Assembly: GCA_048498415.1 (NCBI GenBank)
Contig: JBEHYA010000090.1
Coordinates: forward strand, 1-7,835
DNA from: JBEHYA01 sp048498415
GTDB taxonomy: Bacteria > Pseudomonadota > Alphaproteobacteria > UBA9219 > RGZA01
DNA length: 7,835 bases
Direction of reading: 5' to 3'
Positions 1-6,521 of this stretch are shown here, one piece after another (position 1 is the first letter of the stretch; every line of letters begins with the position of its first letter). A program made the translations under genes and the position numbers. The notes below the pieces were generated by a model. It was given only the letters and a program-made list of their open reading frames with translations. It made no database searches and was not told where the DNA came from.

Positions 1-44
1 CGGCCGGGGGTGGAGGCTTCGAAGGATTGGATGTCGTAGGTCAT
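1..44 (-). CDS. Possible 5' end of a divergent gene (partial, unknown function)
   Basis: Read on the minus strand from position 44, an ATG opens a stop-free frame that leaves the window after 14 full codons (MTYDIQSFEASTPG). I do not recognise the protein from so short a piece. The call rests on three things: the frame is open, the start lies just outside a repeat element, and a TATAGT hexamer sits six bases upstream of the ATG on this strand. No Shine-Dalgarno sequence is visible. On the plus strand the same bases give only short, uncharacteristic tails (one frame stops at 37-39), so the end of a plus-strand gene is the main alternative. The orientation is uncertain. Confidence 0.35.
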   Translation of the reverse strand, partial: MTYDIQSFEASTPG

Positions 45-50
45 TTAAAA

Positions 51-56
51 ACTATA
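51..56 (-). promoter_or_regulatory. Candidate -10 box for the divergent minus-strand gene
   Basis: On the minus strand this hexamer reads TATAGT, five of six matches to the sigma-70 -10 consensus. It ends six bases before the ATG at 44, so transcription would start at or next to the A of the start codon and give a leaderless or nearly leaderless message. The matching -35 region would lie inside the palindromic repeat (about 74-79, TTCGCG on this strand) and is a poor match. This is a weak prediction from pattern alone. Confidence 0.25.
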
Positions 57-59
57 GCT

Positions 60-145
60 CTCTCAGGCATTCCCGCGAAAGCGGGAATCCAGTTTTCTTT
101 CCAATAACCAAACTGGATCCCCGCTTTCGCGGGGATGCCTGAGAG
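60..145. repeat. Palindromic element 1: inverted doublet of REP-like hairpins
   Basis: The stretch is an inverted repeat with 36-nt arms (60-95 and 110-145) around a 14-nt loop. The arms differ from perfect pairing at two places, 71/134 and 86/119. Inside each arm is a complete small hairpin with an 8-bp stem and 4-nt loop: 69-88 (ATTCCCGCGAAAGCGGGAAT) and 117-136 (ATCCCCGC, loop TTTC, GCGGGGAT). Positions 71 and 86 pair with each other inside the left hairpin (T-A), and 119 and 134 inside the right one (C-G), so the arm differences are compensatory within the small hairpins. CCAGTTTT (89-96) and AAACTGG (110-116) lie between them. The outer nine pairs (CTCTCAGGC, 60-68; GCCTGAGAG, 137-145) are not shared with element 2. 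Frames through the right arm read WIPAFAGM, a peptide I recognise as a common spurious translation of dispersed proteobacterial repeats. The left hairpin also fits the ATTCCC-N8-GGGAAT pattern of Neisseria dRS3; I infer resemblance, not descent. Confidence 0.85.
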
Positions 146-171
146 GGGAGGGTGCCAAAATAATGGGATGG

Positions 172-200
172 TTGATTGCATGCGATTAGCCAATTACATT
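172..200 (+). promoter_or_regulatory. Candidate sigma-70 promoter for ribF
   Basis: TTGATT (172-177) and TACATT (195-200) each match the sigma-70 -35 and -10 consensus at four of six positions and are separated by 17 bases. Transcription would start about seven bases further on, at or next to the ATG at 207, predicting a leaderless or very short 5' leader. That would fit the absence of a proper Shine-Dalgarno before this start. The boxes are only fair matches, and chance occurrence in this AT-richer gap is quite possible. Confidence 0.25.
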
Positions 201-206
201 GGAATA

Positions 207-1130
207 ATGGAAATCGTGACCGACCCCGTAAATACGCCTGCGCGCCTGAAAGGCGCTGTTGTGGCGTTGGGGAATTTTGATGGGGTGCATCGCGGGCATC
301 AGGTGGTGCTGGAACGGGCGCGGGCCATTGCCAAGGCCACGCATAGGCCGTTTGGCGTGATGACGTTTGAGCCGCATCCGCGCAGCGTGTTTTTCCCATC
401 GCCAAAGCCGTTCCGCATTACGCCGCCATCGCTCAAGCAGCGGCTGCTGGCGGAGATGGGCGTGGATGTTTTGTTCGAGATTCCGTTTTCGCTGGAATTT
501 GCGCAGCACACGGCCAAATATTTTGCGGAAAGTTTGCTGGCGCAGCAATGCGCGATTTCACACGCTGTAGCGGGGCACGATTTTGTCTATGGCCATAACC
601 GCGAAGGCAATATTGCCAGTTTAAAAAAGCAGCTGGGCGAATGCAGTGTGGGCGTGGATGAAGTTTCGGCGCAGCGCGATGCGGGCGGGCAGGTGTGGTC
701 TTCCACCCGCGCCCGCGAATGTATTGAAGCGGGCGATATGAAAAATACAGCGGTGATTTTGGGAAGGCCGTGGGAAATTGTGGGCGTGGTGGAACACGGT
801 GCCAAGCGCGGCGCGGGCATTGGTTTTCCCACCGCCAACGTGGAACTGAACGGTTATATTCGCCCGCGCTTTGGCGTGTATGCCTGCCATGCGCGCGTGG
901 GCGATAAAACCTATAAGGCGGTTGCCAATGTGGGCACGCGGCCCACGGTGAATGGCACGGCGGAACGCCTGGAAGTGCATATTTTTGGGTTTAGCGGCGA
1001 TATTTACGGGCAGGTGCTGGCCACGCAATTTATCGATTTTATCAGGCCGGAGCAGCGTTTTGACGGGCTGGATGCCTTAAAAGCGCAGATTTCGAAGGAC
1101 TGTATTGCTGCGGGCCAGATCCTCGCTTAA
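207..1130 (+). CDS. ribF: Bifunctional riboflavin kinase / FAD synthetase RibF
   Basis: The enzyme phosphorylates riboflavin to FMN with ATP and then adenylylates FMN to FAD, in the cytoplasm. From the ATG at 207 it is 307 residues, normal for RibF. The N-terminal FAD synthetase domain shows the nucleotidyltransferase motif GNFDGVHRGH (22-31), then TFEPHPR (53-59), GHDFVYGHNREGN and SSTRARECIEAGDM. The C-terminal kinase domain shows GFPTAN (206-211), the GVYACHA and NVGTRPTV segments, and LEVHIF, whose Glu256 matches the catalytic glutamate of flavokinases. It closes with the conserved IRPEQRFDGLDALKAQI stretch. The FDF usually found after LEVH reads FGF here, a possible minor oddity. The frame stays open upstream to an ATG at 135, but that codon lies inside the palindromic repeat. 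The family's usual spacing to GNFDG favours 207. Only GGAA two bases upstream resembles a ribosome site. ileS follows after a 132-nt gap holding element 2. Identity is secure; the start is less so. Confidence 0.95.
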   Translation: MEIVTDPVNTPARLKGAVVALGNFDGVHRGHQVVLERARAIAKATHRPFGVMTFEPHPRSVFFPSPKPFRITPPSLKQRLLAEMGVDVLFEIPFSLEFAQHTAKYFAESLLAQQCAISHAVAGHDFVYGHNREGNIASLKKQLGECSVGVDEVSAQRDAGGQVWSSTRARECIEAGDMKNTAVILGRPWEIVGVVEHGAKRGAGIGFPTANVELNGYIRPRFGVYACHARVGDKTYKAVANVGTRPTVNGTAERLEVHIFGFSGDIYGQVLATQFIDFIRPEQRFDGLDALKAQISKDCIAAGQILA

Positions 1131-1170
1131 AAATGAGGCGTTCCGGCGTATAGCCCATTAAATAATGTAC

Positions 1171-1238
1171 GTCCCGGCGGAAGCCGGGACCCAGTTTTGT
1201 CGTTACAAAAAAAACTGGATACCAGCGTTCGCTGGTAT
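1171..1238. repeat. Palindromic element 2: inverted doublet of REP-like hairpins
   Basis: This element has the same plan as element 1: a 20-nt hairpin (1171-1190, stem GTCCCGGC, loop GGAA), CCAGTTTT (1191-1198), a 12-nt spacer, AAAACTGG (1211-1218) and a second 20-nt hairpin (1219-1238, stem ATACCAGC, loop GTTC). The 68-nt total and the 28-nt central part are identical in length to element 1. Comparing the two hairpins as inverted copies, six stem positions differ, and they form three complementary pairs (hairpin positions 1/20, 3/18 and 6/15). Each hairpin is thus intact although the long-range arms match imperfectly. It starts 40 nt after the ribF stop and ends 24 nt before ileS. Read on either strand it gives a GC-rich hairpin, then CCAG, then a T run (four on plus, eight on minus). 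It could weaken transcription like an imperfect terminator, but the CCAG between stem and T run is not typical of intrinsic terminators. Confidence 0.85.
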
Positions 1239-1262
1239 GTTCGTGAAGCATGAGTCTGGTTT

Positions 1263-4073
1263 ATGAGCGATTATAAAGACACCGTTTTTCTTCCCAAAAC
1301 CGATTTCCCCATGCGGGGCGGCCTGCCGCAGAAAGAGCCGGAGCTGTTAAAGCGCTGGCAGGAGACGCGGCTGCATGACCAGCTGCGCAAGGCTTCCAAG
1401 GGCAAGACGAAATATATTCTGCACGATGGCCCGCCTTATGCGAACGGCAATATTCATATTGGCCATGCGGTAAACAAGGTTTTGAAAGACGTCGTCAACC
1501 GCTGCTACCAGATGCTGGGGTTTGATGCGCATTACGTGCCGGGCTGGGATTGCCATGGCCTTCCCATCGAATGGAAGATTGAAGAAAAATACCGCGCGGA
1601 AAAAAAGAATAAGGACGAAGTGCCCATTCTGGAATTCCGCAAGGAATGCCGCGAATTCGCCGCCAAATGGAAAGCTATTCAGAGCGAGGAATTCCAGCGT
1701 CTCGGCGTGCTGGGCGATTGGGAAAAACCCTATAGCACGATGGAATTTGCGTCTGAGGCCGCGATAGCGCGCGAAATTCACAAGTTCGTGATGAACAAGG
1801 GTTTGTTTAGGGACGCCAAGCCGGTGATGTGGTCGGTGGTCGAAAAAACCGCGCTGGCGGATGCGGAAGTGGAATACCACGACCATGAATCGCCGACGGT
1901 GTATGTGAAGTTTCCGGTGGTGAAAGCTGCGGAGCCTTCGCTGCAGGGCGCGGCCATCGTAATCTGGACAACCACGCCATGGACCCTGCCTTCTAATCGC
2001 GCCATTGCGTATGGCAAATTCACTTACACAATTATTTCGACAAACAAGTTTGGCAAACTAGTTATTGCCAGCGATCGTCTGGATGATTTCATCAAGATCA
2101 GCGAATTGAAAGATGATCATGAAATCGTTGGAATGGTGAATGATAAGGAATTGGCGGGCGTGATTGCCGCGCACCCCTTGCGTGGCCAGGGCTATGATTA
2201 TGACGTGCCGCTGCTGCCGGGCGATTTTGTGACGACGGAAGCGGGTACGGGTTTTGTGCATATCGCGCCAAGCCACGGCGAAGACGACTATAATTTAGGC
2301 CGTAAGCACAAGATCGAGATTACCGATAATGTGGATGATGAAGGCCGCCTGCGCGAACACGTGCCGCTATTCGCGGGCCGCGTGATCTTCAAGCCGAACG
2401 GCAAGCCGGGGGATGCGAACCAAGCCGTGATTGATAAGCTGACTGAAATCGGCGCGGTGCTGGCACGCAATAATATCAAGCATTCCTATCCGCATTCGTG
2501 GCGCTCAAAAGCGCCGCTGATTTTCCGCACCACGCCGCAATGGTTCATCTCCATGGAGACGAATGATTTGCGGAAAGTCGCGTTGAAGGCGATTTCGGAA
2601 ACGCGCTGGGTGCCGGGGCAGGGCGAGAACCGCATCCGTTCAATGATCGAGACGCGGCCCGACTGGTGCATCAGCCGCCAGCGCGCCTGGGGCGTGCCAA
2701 TTGCGATTTTCATGGAAAAGAAAACGCACGCCATTCTGCGCGATGATGCGGTGAATAAGCGCATTTCCGATGCGTTTGAAAAAGATGGCGCGGATGCGTG
2801 GTTTGCGCGGCCCCCGCAGGAATTTCTGGGCGATAAATATAAGGCCGATGATTACGTGCAGATCAAAGACATCGTGGATGTGTGGTTTGAATCGGGTTCT
2901 ACGCATGCGTTTGTGCTCGATGCGCGCAAGGAAGAATTGCGCGGCGCGCCGGCGGATCTTTATTTAGAAGGCTCGGATCAGCATCGCGGCTGGTTCCATT
3001 CGTCGCTGCTGGAGAGCTGCGGTACGCGTGGCGTGGCGCCCTTCAAGGCCGTGCTCACGCATGGCTTTGCGCTGGATGAGCAGGGCCGCAAAATGTCGAA
3101 GTCGCTCGGTAATGTGGTGGCGCCGCAGGAAGTAAACGAGAAATTCGGCGCGGATATTCTGCGCCTGTGGATCGTGGGTTCCGACTACACCGAAGATTTG
3201 CGCGTGGGCCCCGAGATTTTGAAGCAATATGCCGAAATGTACCGGCGTTTGCGTAATACCATGCGTTATCTGCTGGGCGCGCTGGATGGCTTTAATGCGA
3301 ATGAAACGGTGGATGCCAAGGCAATGCCGGAGCTGGAGCGCTGGGTATTGCACCGTATTGCCGAAGTGGATGCGACGGTGCGGAAAGCAATCGCCGATTA
3401 CAACTTCACGCTGATGCTGACCGAAATCAACAATCTGTGCGCGGTAGATTTGTCGGCGTTTTATTTTGATATCCGCAAAGACAGTTTGTATTGCGATGCG
3501 CCAAGCCACACGACGCGCCGCGCCGTGCGCACGGTGATGAACCAGCTGTTCACATGTCTTACGGCATGGCTTGCGCCGATTTTGTGCTTCACGGCGGAAG
3601 AGGCGTGGCTCGCCGCCAAACCCGGCCGCACCGATAGCGTGCATGCCCGCGAATTCCCCGATGTGCCAAGCGCATGGCGTGATGAAAAGCTGGCTGAGAA
3701 GTGGTCGCGCATTCGCGGTGTGCGCAGCGTAGTCACCGGCGCGTTGGAAATTGCGCGTAACGAGAAGAAGATCGGCGCGAGCTTGCAGGCGTCGCCCGTG
3801 CTGTATACCGATGCAGAAACCGCCAAATTGCTTGGCACCGTGGATTTTGCGGAGGTGTGCATTACCTCGACAATCGCGGTGAAAGCGGGCGATGTGCCGG
3901 CGGGCGCGTTTGCGATTGAGAACGTGGCAAACACTGGCGTGGTGGTTGAAACGGCAAGCGGCCACAAGTGCGAACGCTGCTGGCGCGTGCTGGATGAAGT
4001 GGGCAAGACCGCAAGTCACCCCACACTCTGTCTGCGCTGCACCGATGCCGTTACTCAGACGAAGGCCGCGTGA
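1263..4073 (+). CDS. ileS: Isoleucyl-tRNA synthetase IleS
   Basis: This cytoplasmic class I synthetase attaches isoleucine to tRNA-Ile and hydrolyses mischarged valine. The 936 residues are normal for the bacterial IleRS1 type. Visible in order are GPPYANGNIHIGH with HIGH at 65-68; the editing-domain motifs WTTTPWTLPSN (235-245) and GTGFVHIAPSHGEDDY (328-343), whose aspartates at 341-342 fit the editing site; RPDWCISRQRAWG (465-477); VWFESGSTH (540-548); GSDQHRGWF (570-578); KMSKS (610-614); a helical anticodon-binding region; and a C-terminal zinc knuckle with Cys903, Cys906, Cys923 and Cys926. WFESG carries Glu where I would expect Asp, a conservative change. The ribosome site is weak (GAG at 1252-1254, eight bases before ATG), but the N-terminus aligns well from this start. 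The stop overlaps lspA by one base, the usual ileS-lspA arrangement. Bases 2021-2150, inside the editing domain, are only 37% GC. No T-box leader is seen, as expected outside Gram-positives. Confidence 0.98.
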   Translation: MSDYKDTVFLPKTDFPMRGGLPQKEPELLKRWQETRLHDQLRKASKGKTKYILHDGPPYANGNIHIGHAVNKVLKDVVNRCYQMLGFDAHYVPGWDCHGLPIEWKIEEKYRAEKKNKDEVPILEFRKECREFAAKWKAIQSEEFQRLGVLGDWEKPYSTMEFASEAAIAREIHKFVMNKGLFRDAKPVMWSVVEKTALADAEVEYHDHESPTVYVKFPVVKAAEPSLQGAAIVIWTTTPWTLPSNRAIAYGKFTYTIISTNKFGKLVIASDRLDDFIKISELKDDHEIVGMVNDKELAGVIAAHPLRGQGYDYDVPLLPGDFVTTEAGTGFVHIAPSHGEDDYNLGRKHKIEITDNVDDEGRLREHVPLFAGRVIFKPNGKPGDANQAVIDKLTEIGAVLARNNIKHSYPHSWRSKAPLIFRTTPQWFISMETNDLRKVALKAISETRWVPGQGENRIRSMIETRPDWCISRQRAWGVPIAIFMEKKTHAILRDDAVNKRISDAFEKDGADAWFARPPQEFLGDKYKADDYVQIKDIVDVWFESGSTHAFVLDARKEELRGAPADLYLEGSDQHRGWFHSSLLESCGTRGVAPFKAVLTHGFALDEQGRKMSKSLGNVVAPQEVNEKFGADILRLWIVGSDYTEDLRVGPEILKQYAEMYRRLRNTMRYLLGALDGFNANETVDAKAMPELERWVLHRIAEVDATVRKAIADYNFTLMLTEINNLCAVDLSAFYFDIRKDSLYCDAPSHTTRRAVRTVMNQLFTCLTAWLAPILCFTAEEAWLAAKPGRTDSVHAREFPDVPSAWRDEKLAEKWSRIRGVRSVVTGALEIARNEKKIGASLQASPVLYTDAETAKLLGTVDFAEVCITSTIAVKAGDVPAGAFAIENVANTGVVVETASGHKCERCWRVLDEVGKTASHPTLCLRCTDAVTQTKAA

Positions 4074-4555
4074 TGTTGCGTTTTCTTTCTTATACGTTTC
4101 TCGCCGCTGCCGTGATGGCAACCGACCAGGCCAGCAAGTGGCTGATCGTGCGGCGGTTTGCGGAAGATGAATATAGTCTGCGCGTGACCAACTTTTTTAA
4201 TCTGGTGTTGGTGCACAATCAGGGCATCAGTTTTGGTTTGCTTAATAAAGCCGGCGCGTATGCCCCGATGCTGCTCACGGTGTTCGCGACGCTGGTCACG
4301 TTATTTTTGCTGATCTGGCTGTGGCGCACGAAAAGCCGGTTGCAGTCGTTTGCTCTGGCGTTACTGATCGGCGGGGCGGTGGGGAATATTGTCGACCGCG
4401 TCATACGCGGAAAGGTCGTGGATTTCCTTGATTTCCACTGGGGCGCGCATCACTGGCCGGCCTTTAATGTGGCGGATATGGCCGTGGTGGCTGGCGTCGC
4501 GCTGCTGCTGTTGCAGGGCCTTGTTTTTGACACGAAATCCCGGCAACAATCATAG
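4073..4555 (+). CDS. lspA: Lipoprotein signal peptidase (signal peptidase II) LspA
   Basis: This inner-membrane aspartyl protease removes the signal peptide from diacylglyceryl-modified prolipoproteins. The 160 residues fit the family and form about four membrane segments (near 3-20, 64-83, 92-108 and 133-152). Family motifs are all present: TDQASK with Asp18, HNQGISFG with Asn49, GGAVGNIVDR (100-109), KVVDF with Asp117, and WPAFNVAD with Asn132 and Asp135. Asp117 and Asp135 correspond to the catalytic dyad known from Pseudomonas aeruginosa LspA (VVDF and FNxAD motifs). The junction with ileS reads GTGATG, so a GTG at 4070 is an alternative start. The ATG at 4073 is preferred because AAGG (4062-4065) lies seven bases upstream of it. 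The one-base overlap with the ileS stop suggests translational coupling. The next gene begins five bases after its stop and encodes a clear substrate. Confidence 0.96.
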   Translation: MLRFLSYTFLAAAVMATDQASKWLIVRRFAEDEYSLRVTNFFNLVLVHNQGISFGLLNKAGAYAPMLLTVFATLVTLFLLIWLWRTKSRLQSFALALLIGGAVGNIVDRVIRGKVVDFLDFHWGAHHWPAFNVADMAVVAGVALLLLQGLVFDTKSRQQS

Positions 4556-4560
4556 CCGTC

Positions 4561-5142
4561 ATGAAGATTCAAACACACAAACTGTTTTTCATCTGCGCGT
4601 CGCTGGGCGCCACCATCAGCCTGACCTCGTGCAGCGATGCGCGCGAGGCGTTCGGCATGACCAACAAATCGCCGGATGAATTCGCGGTCGTTGATCATCC
4701 GCCGCTGTCCATGCCGCCCGACTATGCCCTCCGCCCGCCGCGCCCCGGCTATGCTGAAAATATGCGCGGCAGCAACCCGTCGGAGAAAGCGGCGCAGGCG
4801 CTCTATGGCGACAGTAAAATGGAAGCCGTGCCGCAGCAGGGCGTGCGCAGCTTGCAGGTGCAGAATTTAACCCCGGCGGAGCAGGCGATTGTCACGCAAA
4901 CCGGCGCCACGCAGGCCGACCCCGCCATTCGCAGCCAGCTGGCTGCCGATAGCGGCAATGCGCGCGAAAGCCGCAAGCTGCTTGATAATTTATTGTTCTG
5001 GAAAAAGCCGCAGCCCCAGGGCGAAGTAGTGCTGGCGCCGGCGGAAGCCAAACGTTTAAGCACGGCGCGGGCAACCAACCAGCCCGTAAACGCCGGGGCC
5101 ACGCCCGCGATTGCCAAAGGTAAGACGACGGAGATCCAGTGA
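4561..5142 (+). CDS. bamF: DUF3035 / BamF-type outer-membrane assembly lipoprotein
   Basis: The 193-residue product begins with a lysine-containing N-terminus, a hydrophobic stretch and a lipobox LTSC ending at Cys24. It should be lipidated, cut by LspA and, with Ser at position +2, sorted to the outer membrane. The mature N-terminus carries the DUF3035 signature KSPDEFAVVDHPPLSMPPDY followed by ALRPPRPG. Further conserved pieces are LTPAEQAIVTQTGA, LLDNLLFWKKPQPQGEVV and an Ala/Thr-rich tail. From family knowledge, this domain (Pfam PF11233, from memory) is equated with BamF, an alphaproteobacterial BAM-complex lipoprotein thought to stand in for BamC. No catalytic residues are expected. It starts five bases after lspA and lacks a recognisable Shine-Dalgarno, so its translation may depend on ribosomes finishing lspA. 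The lipoprotein and domain assignments are firm; the BAM role is inferred from homologues. Confidence 0.8.
   Translation: MKIQTHKLFFICASLGATISLTSCSDAREAFGMTNKSPDEFAVVDHPPLSMPPDYALRPPRPGYAENMRGSNPSEKAAQALYGDSKMEAVPQQGVRSLQVQNLTPAEQAIVTQTGATQADPAIRSQLAADSGNARESRKLLDNLLFWKKPQPQGEVVLAPAEAKRLSTARATNQPVNAGATPAIAKGKTTEIQ
5130..5133 (+). promoter_or_regulatory. Ribosome binding site deciding the start of the first M16 gene
   Basis: GGAG lies inside the last codons of the lipoprotein gene. It is eight bases upstream of the ATG at 5142 but only five upstream of the alternative GTG at 5139 in the GTGATG junction. The spacing favours the ATG, which overlaps the preceding TGA stop by one base. Confidence 0.6.
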
Positions 5143-6521
5143 TGCAGCGCTTTATTGCCGCGCTTGCACTCACCACGACGTTAGCCAGTTTGGCGGCCCC
5201 TGCGCCAGCCGCCGTATTCAATCCTAAATCAACCGTATTACCCAACGGTCTTCGCGTGATCGTGGTGGAAAATAACCGCGCGCCGGTGGTCACCAACATG
5301 CTGTGGCTTTCGGCCGGTTCCGCGGATGAACCTGCGGGCAAATCGGGCGTGGCGCATTATCTTGAACATTTGATGTTCAAGGCGACGAAAAACCACCCCG
5401 CCGGCTACTACAGCAAAAAAATCGCCAGCATGGGCGGCACGGAAAACGCGTTCACGTCGCTGGATTACACCGGGTTTTATGCCACCATCTCAAAAGACAA
5501 TTTACCCGAAGTGCTGGCGCTGGAAGCCGACCGTTTTGCCAATCTGATTATCGATGCAAAAGAAGCCACGCCAGAATTGCAGGTGGTGCTGGATGAAAAG
5601 CGCCAGCGCGTGGATAGCGAGCCGTATTCCTTATTCACCCAGAAAATGCAGACGCTTTTGCACCCGCATCACCCCTATGGCACGCCCACCATCGGCTGGC
5701 CGGCGGAGATTGAAAAGCTGAGCGTGGAAGATGCGCAAAACTTTTATAAACGCTGGTACCAGCCGCAGAACATCACGCTGGTGGTGAGCGGCGATGTGAA
5801 AGCGGAAGAGGTCTTCGCGCTGGCGCAGAAAAACTTCGGCGCCTGGCAGGGCGATAAAGCGGTGATGCGCACCCGCGTGGTCGATCCCACGCTGCCGGGC
5901 GAGACGCATTTCGCCATGCAGGAGCCGCGCATTCGCGAAGCATTGGTGGAACTGGTGCAGCCAGCACCTTCGCGCCGGCAAAATGCGGAACGGTCATATG
6001 CGCTGGAAGTTTTGCATGAGATGATTGATGGCTCCAACGCCGCGTATTTGCCGGATACGCTGGTGAATAAAAAAGGTTTAGCGACGTCGGTTGATGTGAA
6101 TTACGAGACGGATATGCTGGATACCAGCAGCTTTGCCGTGACGGGGGTGCCGAAGGCGGGAACAACGCCGGATGCACTGGGCGCGGCGATTATTGAGGCG
6201 TTAAAGGCTTATGCCGCGCTGCCGTTTGATGACAAGGCGATGGCGGCGGCGAAATCAAGCCTTACCCGGCAGGCGGAACTGGCGCGCGACAGCGTGACGG
6301 GGCCGGCCTATGCGTTCGGCACGTCGCTGGCCACGGGCCAGACGATTGCGGATGTTGAAGAATGGCCGGATCATATCAAGGCGGTGACGGCCGAACAGGT
6401 GAAAGCGGCGCTCGCCGATATTATTAAAACCCCGTTTATCACGGGTGTGATCACGCCGGTGCCGGGCATGAAGCCGGAAGATGTGCCGCCGCCCCCGCCA
6501 TCCACGGGAGCTATTCGATGA
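5142..6521 (+). CDS. M16B zinc peptidase, catalytic-type subunit (exported)
   Basis: The 459-residue protein starts with a signal peptide (about 1-24, ending APAPAA), so it should act in the periplasm. It belongs to the M16 (pitrilysin / processing peptidase) family, which degrades peptides and unfolded proteins in a closed two-half chamber. The inverted zinc motif HYLEH is at 72-76, and Glu152 in VVLDEKRQR lies 76 residues after His76 as the expected third zinc ligand; Glu145 is the further conserved acidic residue. Other family marks are LPNGLRVIVVENNRAP, GGTENAFTSLDYTGFYA and HPYGTPTIGW. The C-terminal half lacks the R/Y pair needed for substrate binding: where the partner has REKRGLTY, this one has VNKKGLAT (308-315). 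The next gene supplies that pair, so the two probably form a heterodimer, as described for the Sphingomonas A1 M16B pair. The tail is proline-rich (PPPPP). The natural substrate is unknown. Confidence 0.92.
   Translation: MQRFIAALALTTTLASLAAPAPAAVFNPKSTVLPNGLRVIVVENNRAPVVTNMLWLSAGSADEPAGKSGVAHYLEHLMFKATKNHPAGYYSKKIASMGGTENAFTSLDYTGFYATISKDNLPEVLALEADRFANLIIDAKEATPELQVVLDEKRQRVDSEPYSLFTQKMQTLLHPHHPYGTPTIGWPAEIEKLSVEDAQNFYKRWYQPQNITLVVSGDVKAEEVFALAQKNFGAWQGDKAVMRTRVVDPTLPGETHFAMQEPRIREALVELVQPAPSRRQNAERSYALEVLHEMIDGSNAAYLPDTLVNKKGLATSVDVNYETDMLDTSSFAVTGVPKAGTTPDALGAAIIEALKAYAALPFDDKAMAAAKSSLTRQAELARDSVTGPAYAFGTSLATGQTIADVEEWPDHIKAVTAEQVKAALADIIKTPFITGVITPVPGMKPEDVPPPPPSTGAIR
6507..6510 (+). promoter_or_regulatory. 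Ribosome binding site of the second M16 gene
   Basis: GGAG seven bases upstream of the ATG at 6518 is a well-placed Shine-Dalgarno lying within the end of the first M16 gene. It supports the start that gives the four-base ATGA overlap and argues for coupled, balanced synthesis of the two subunits. Confidence 0.6.

Noticed and set aside
60..145. Element 1 as an intrinsic terminator
   Set aside because: It lies between the starts of two apparently divergent genes, and no U-run directly follows the stem; a dispersed repeat is a better explanation.
621..1028. 135-codon minus-strand ORF opposite ribF
   Set aside because: It is a shadow of the conserved RibF coding sequence, with no motif and no sign of its own start region.
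1131..1262. Riboswitch or T-box in the ribF-ileS gap
   Set aside because: The gap is filled largely by the hairpin doublet; I see no T-box sequence and no conserved FMN-riboswitch core.
1250..1276. Eight-codon ORF (MSLVYERL) overlapping the ileS start, as a possible leader peptide
   Set aside because: It has no Ile codons, no ribosome site and no attenuator-like alternative stems; a short chance ORF is the simpler explanation.
1601..1607. A-AAA-AAG heptamer in frame in ileS, resembling the dnaX -1 frameshift site
   Set aside because: A -1 shift would reach a stop almost at once (GAA TAA) and truncate IleS before most catalytic motifs. I saw no clear stimulatory stem, and Lys-rich codons give this string by chance.
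4070..4075. GTG at 4070 as the lspA start (and likewise GTG at 5139 for the first M16 gene)
   Set aside because: In both GTGATG junctions the Shine-Dalgarno spacing (7-8 bases) favours the ATG; the GTG would be only 4-5 bases from it.
2964..4121. Long 385-codon minus-strand ORF opposite ileS
   Set aside because: It is antisense to strongly conserved ileS sequence, rich in His, Arg, Ala and Gln as expected of a reverse-frame shadow, and has no recognisable domain.
6066..6073. Six-A run in the first M16 gene as a frameshift or phase-variable tract
   Set aside because: The frame is intact on both sides, the tract is short, and it encodes ordinary Lys codons.
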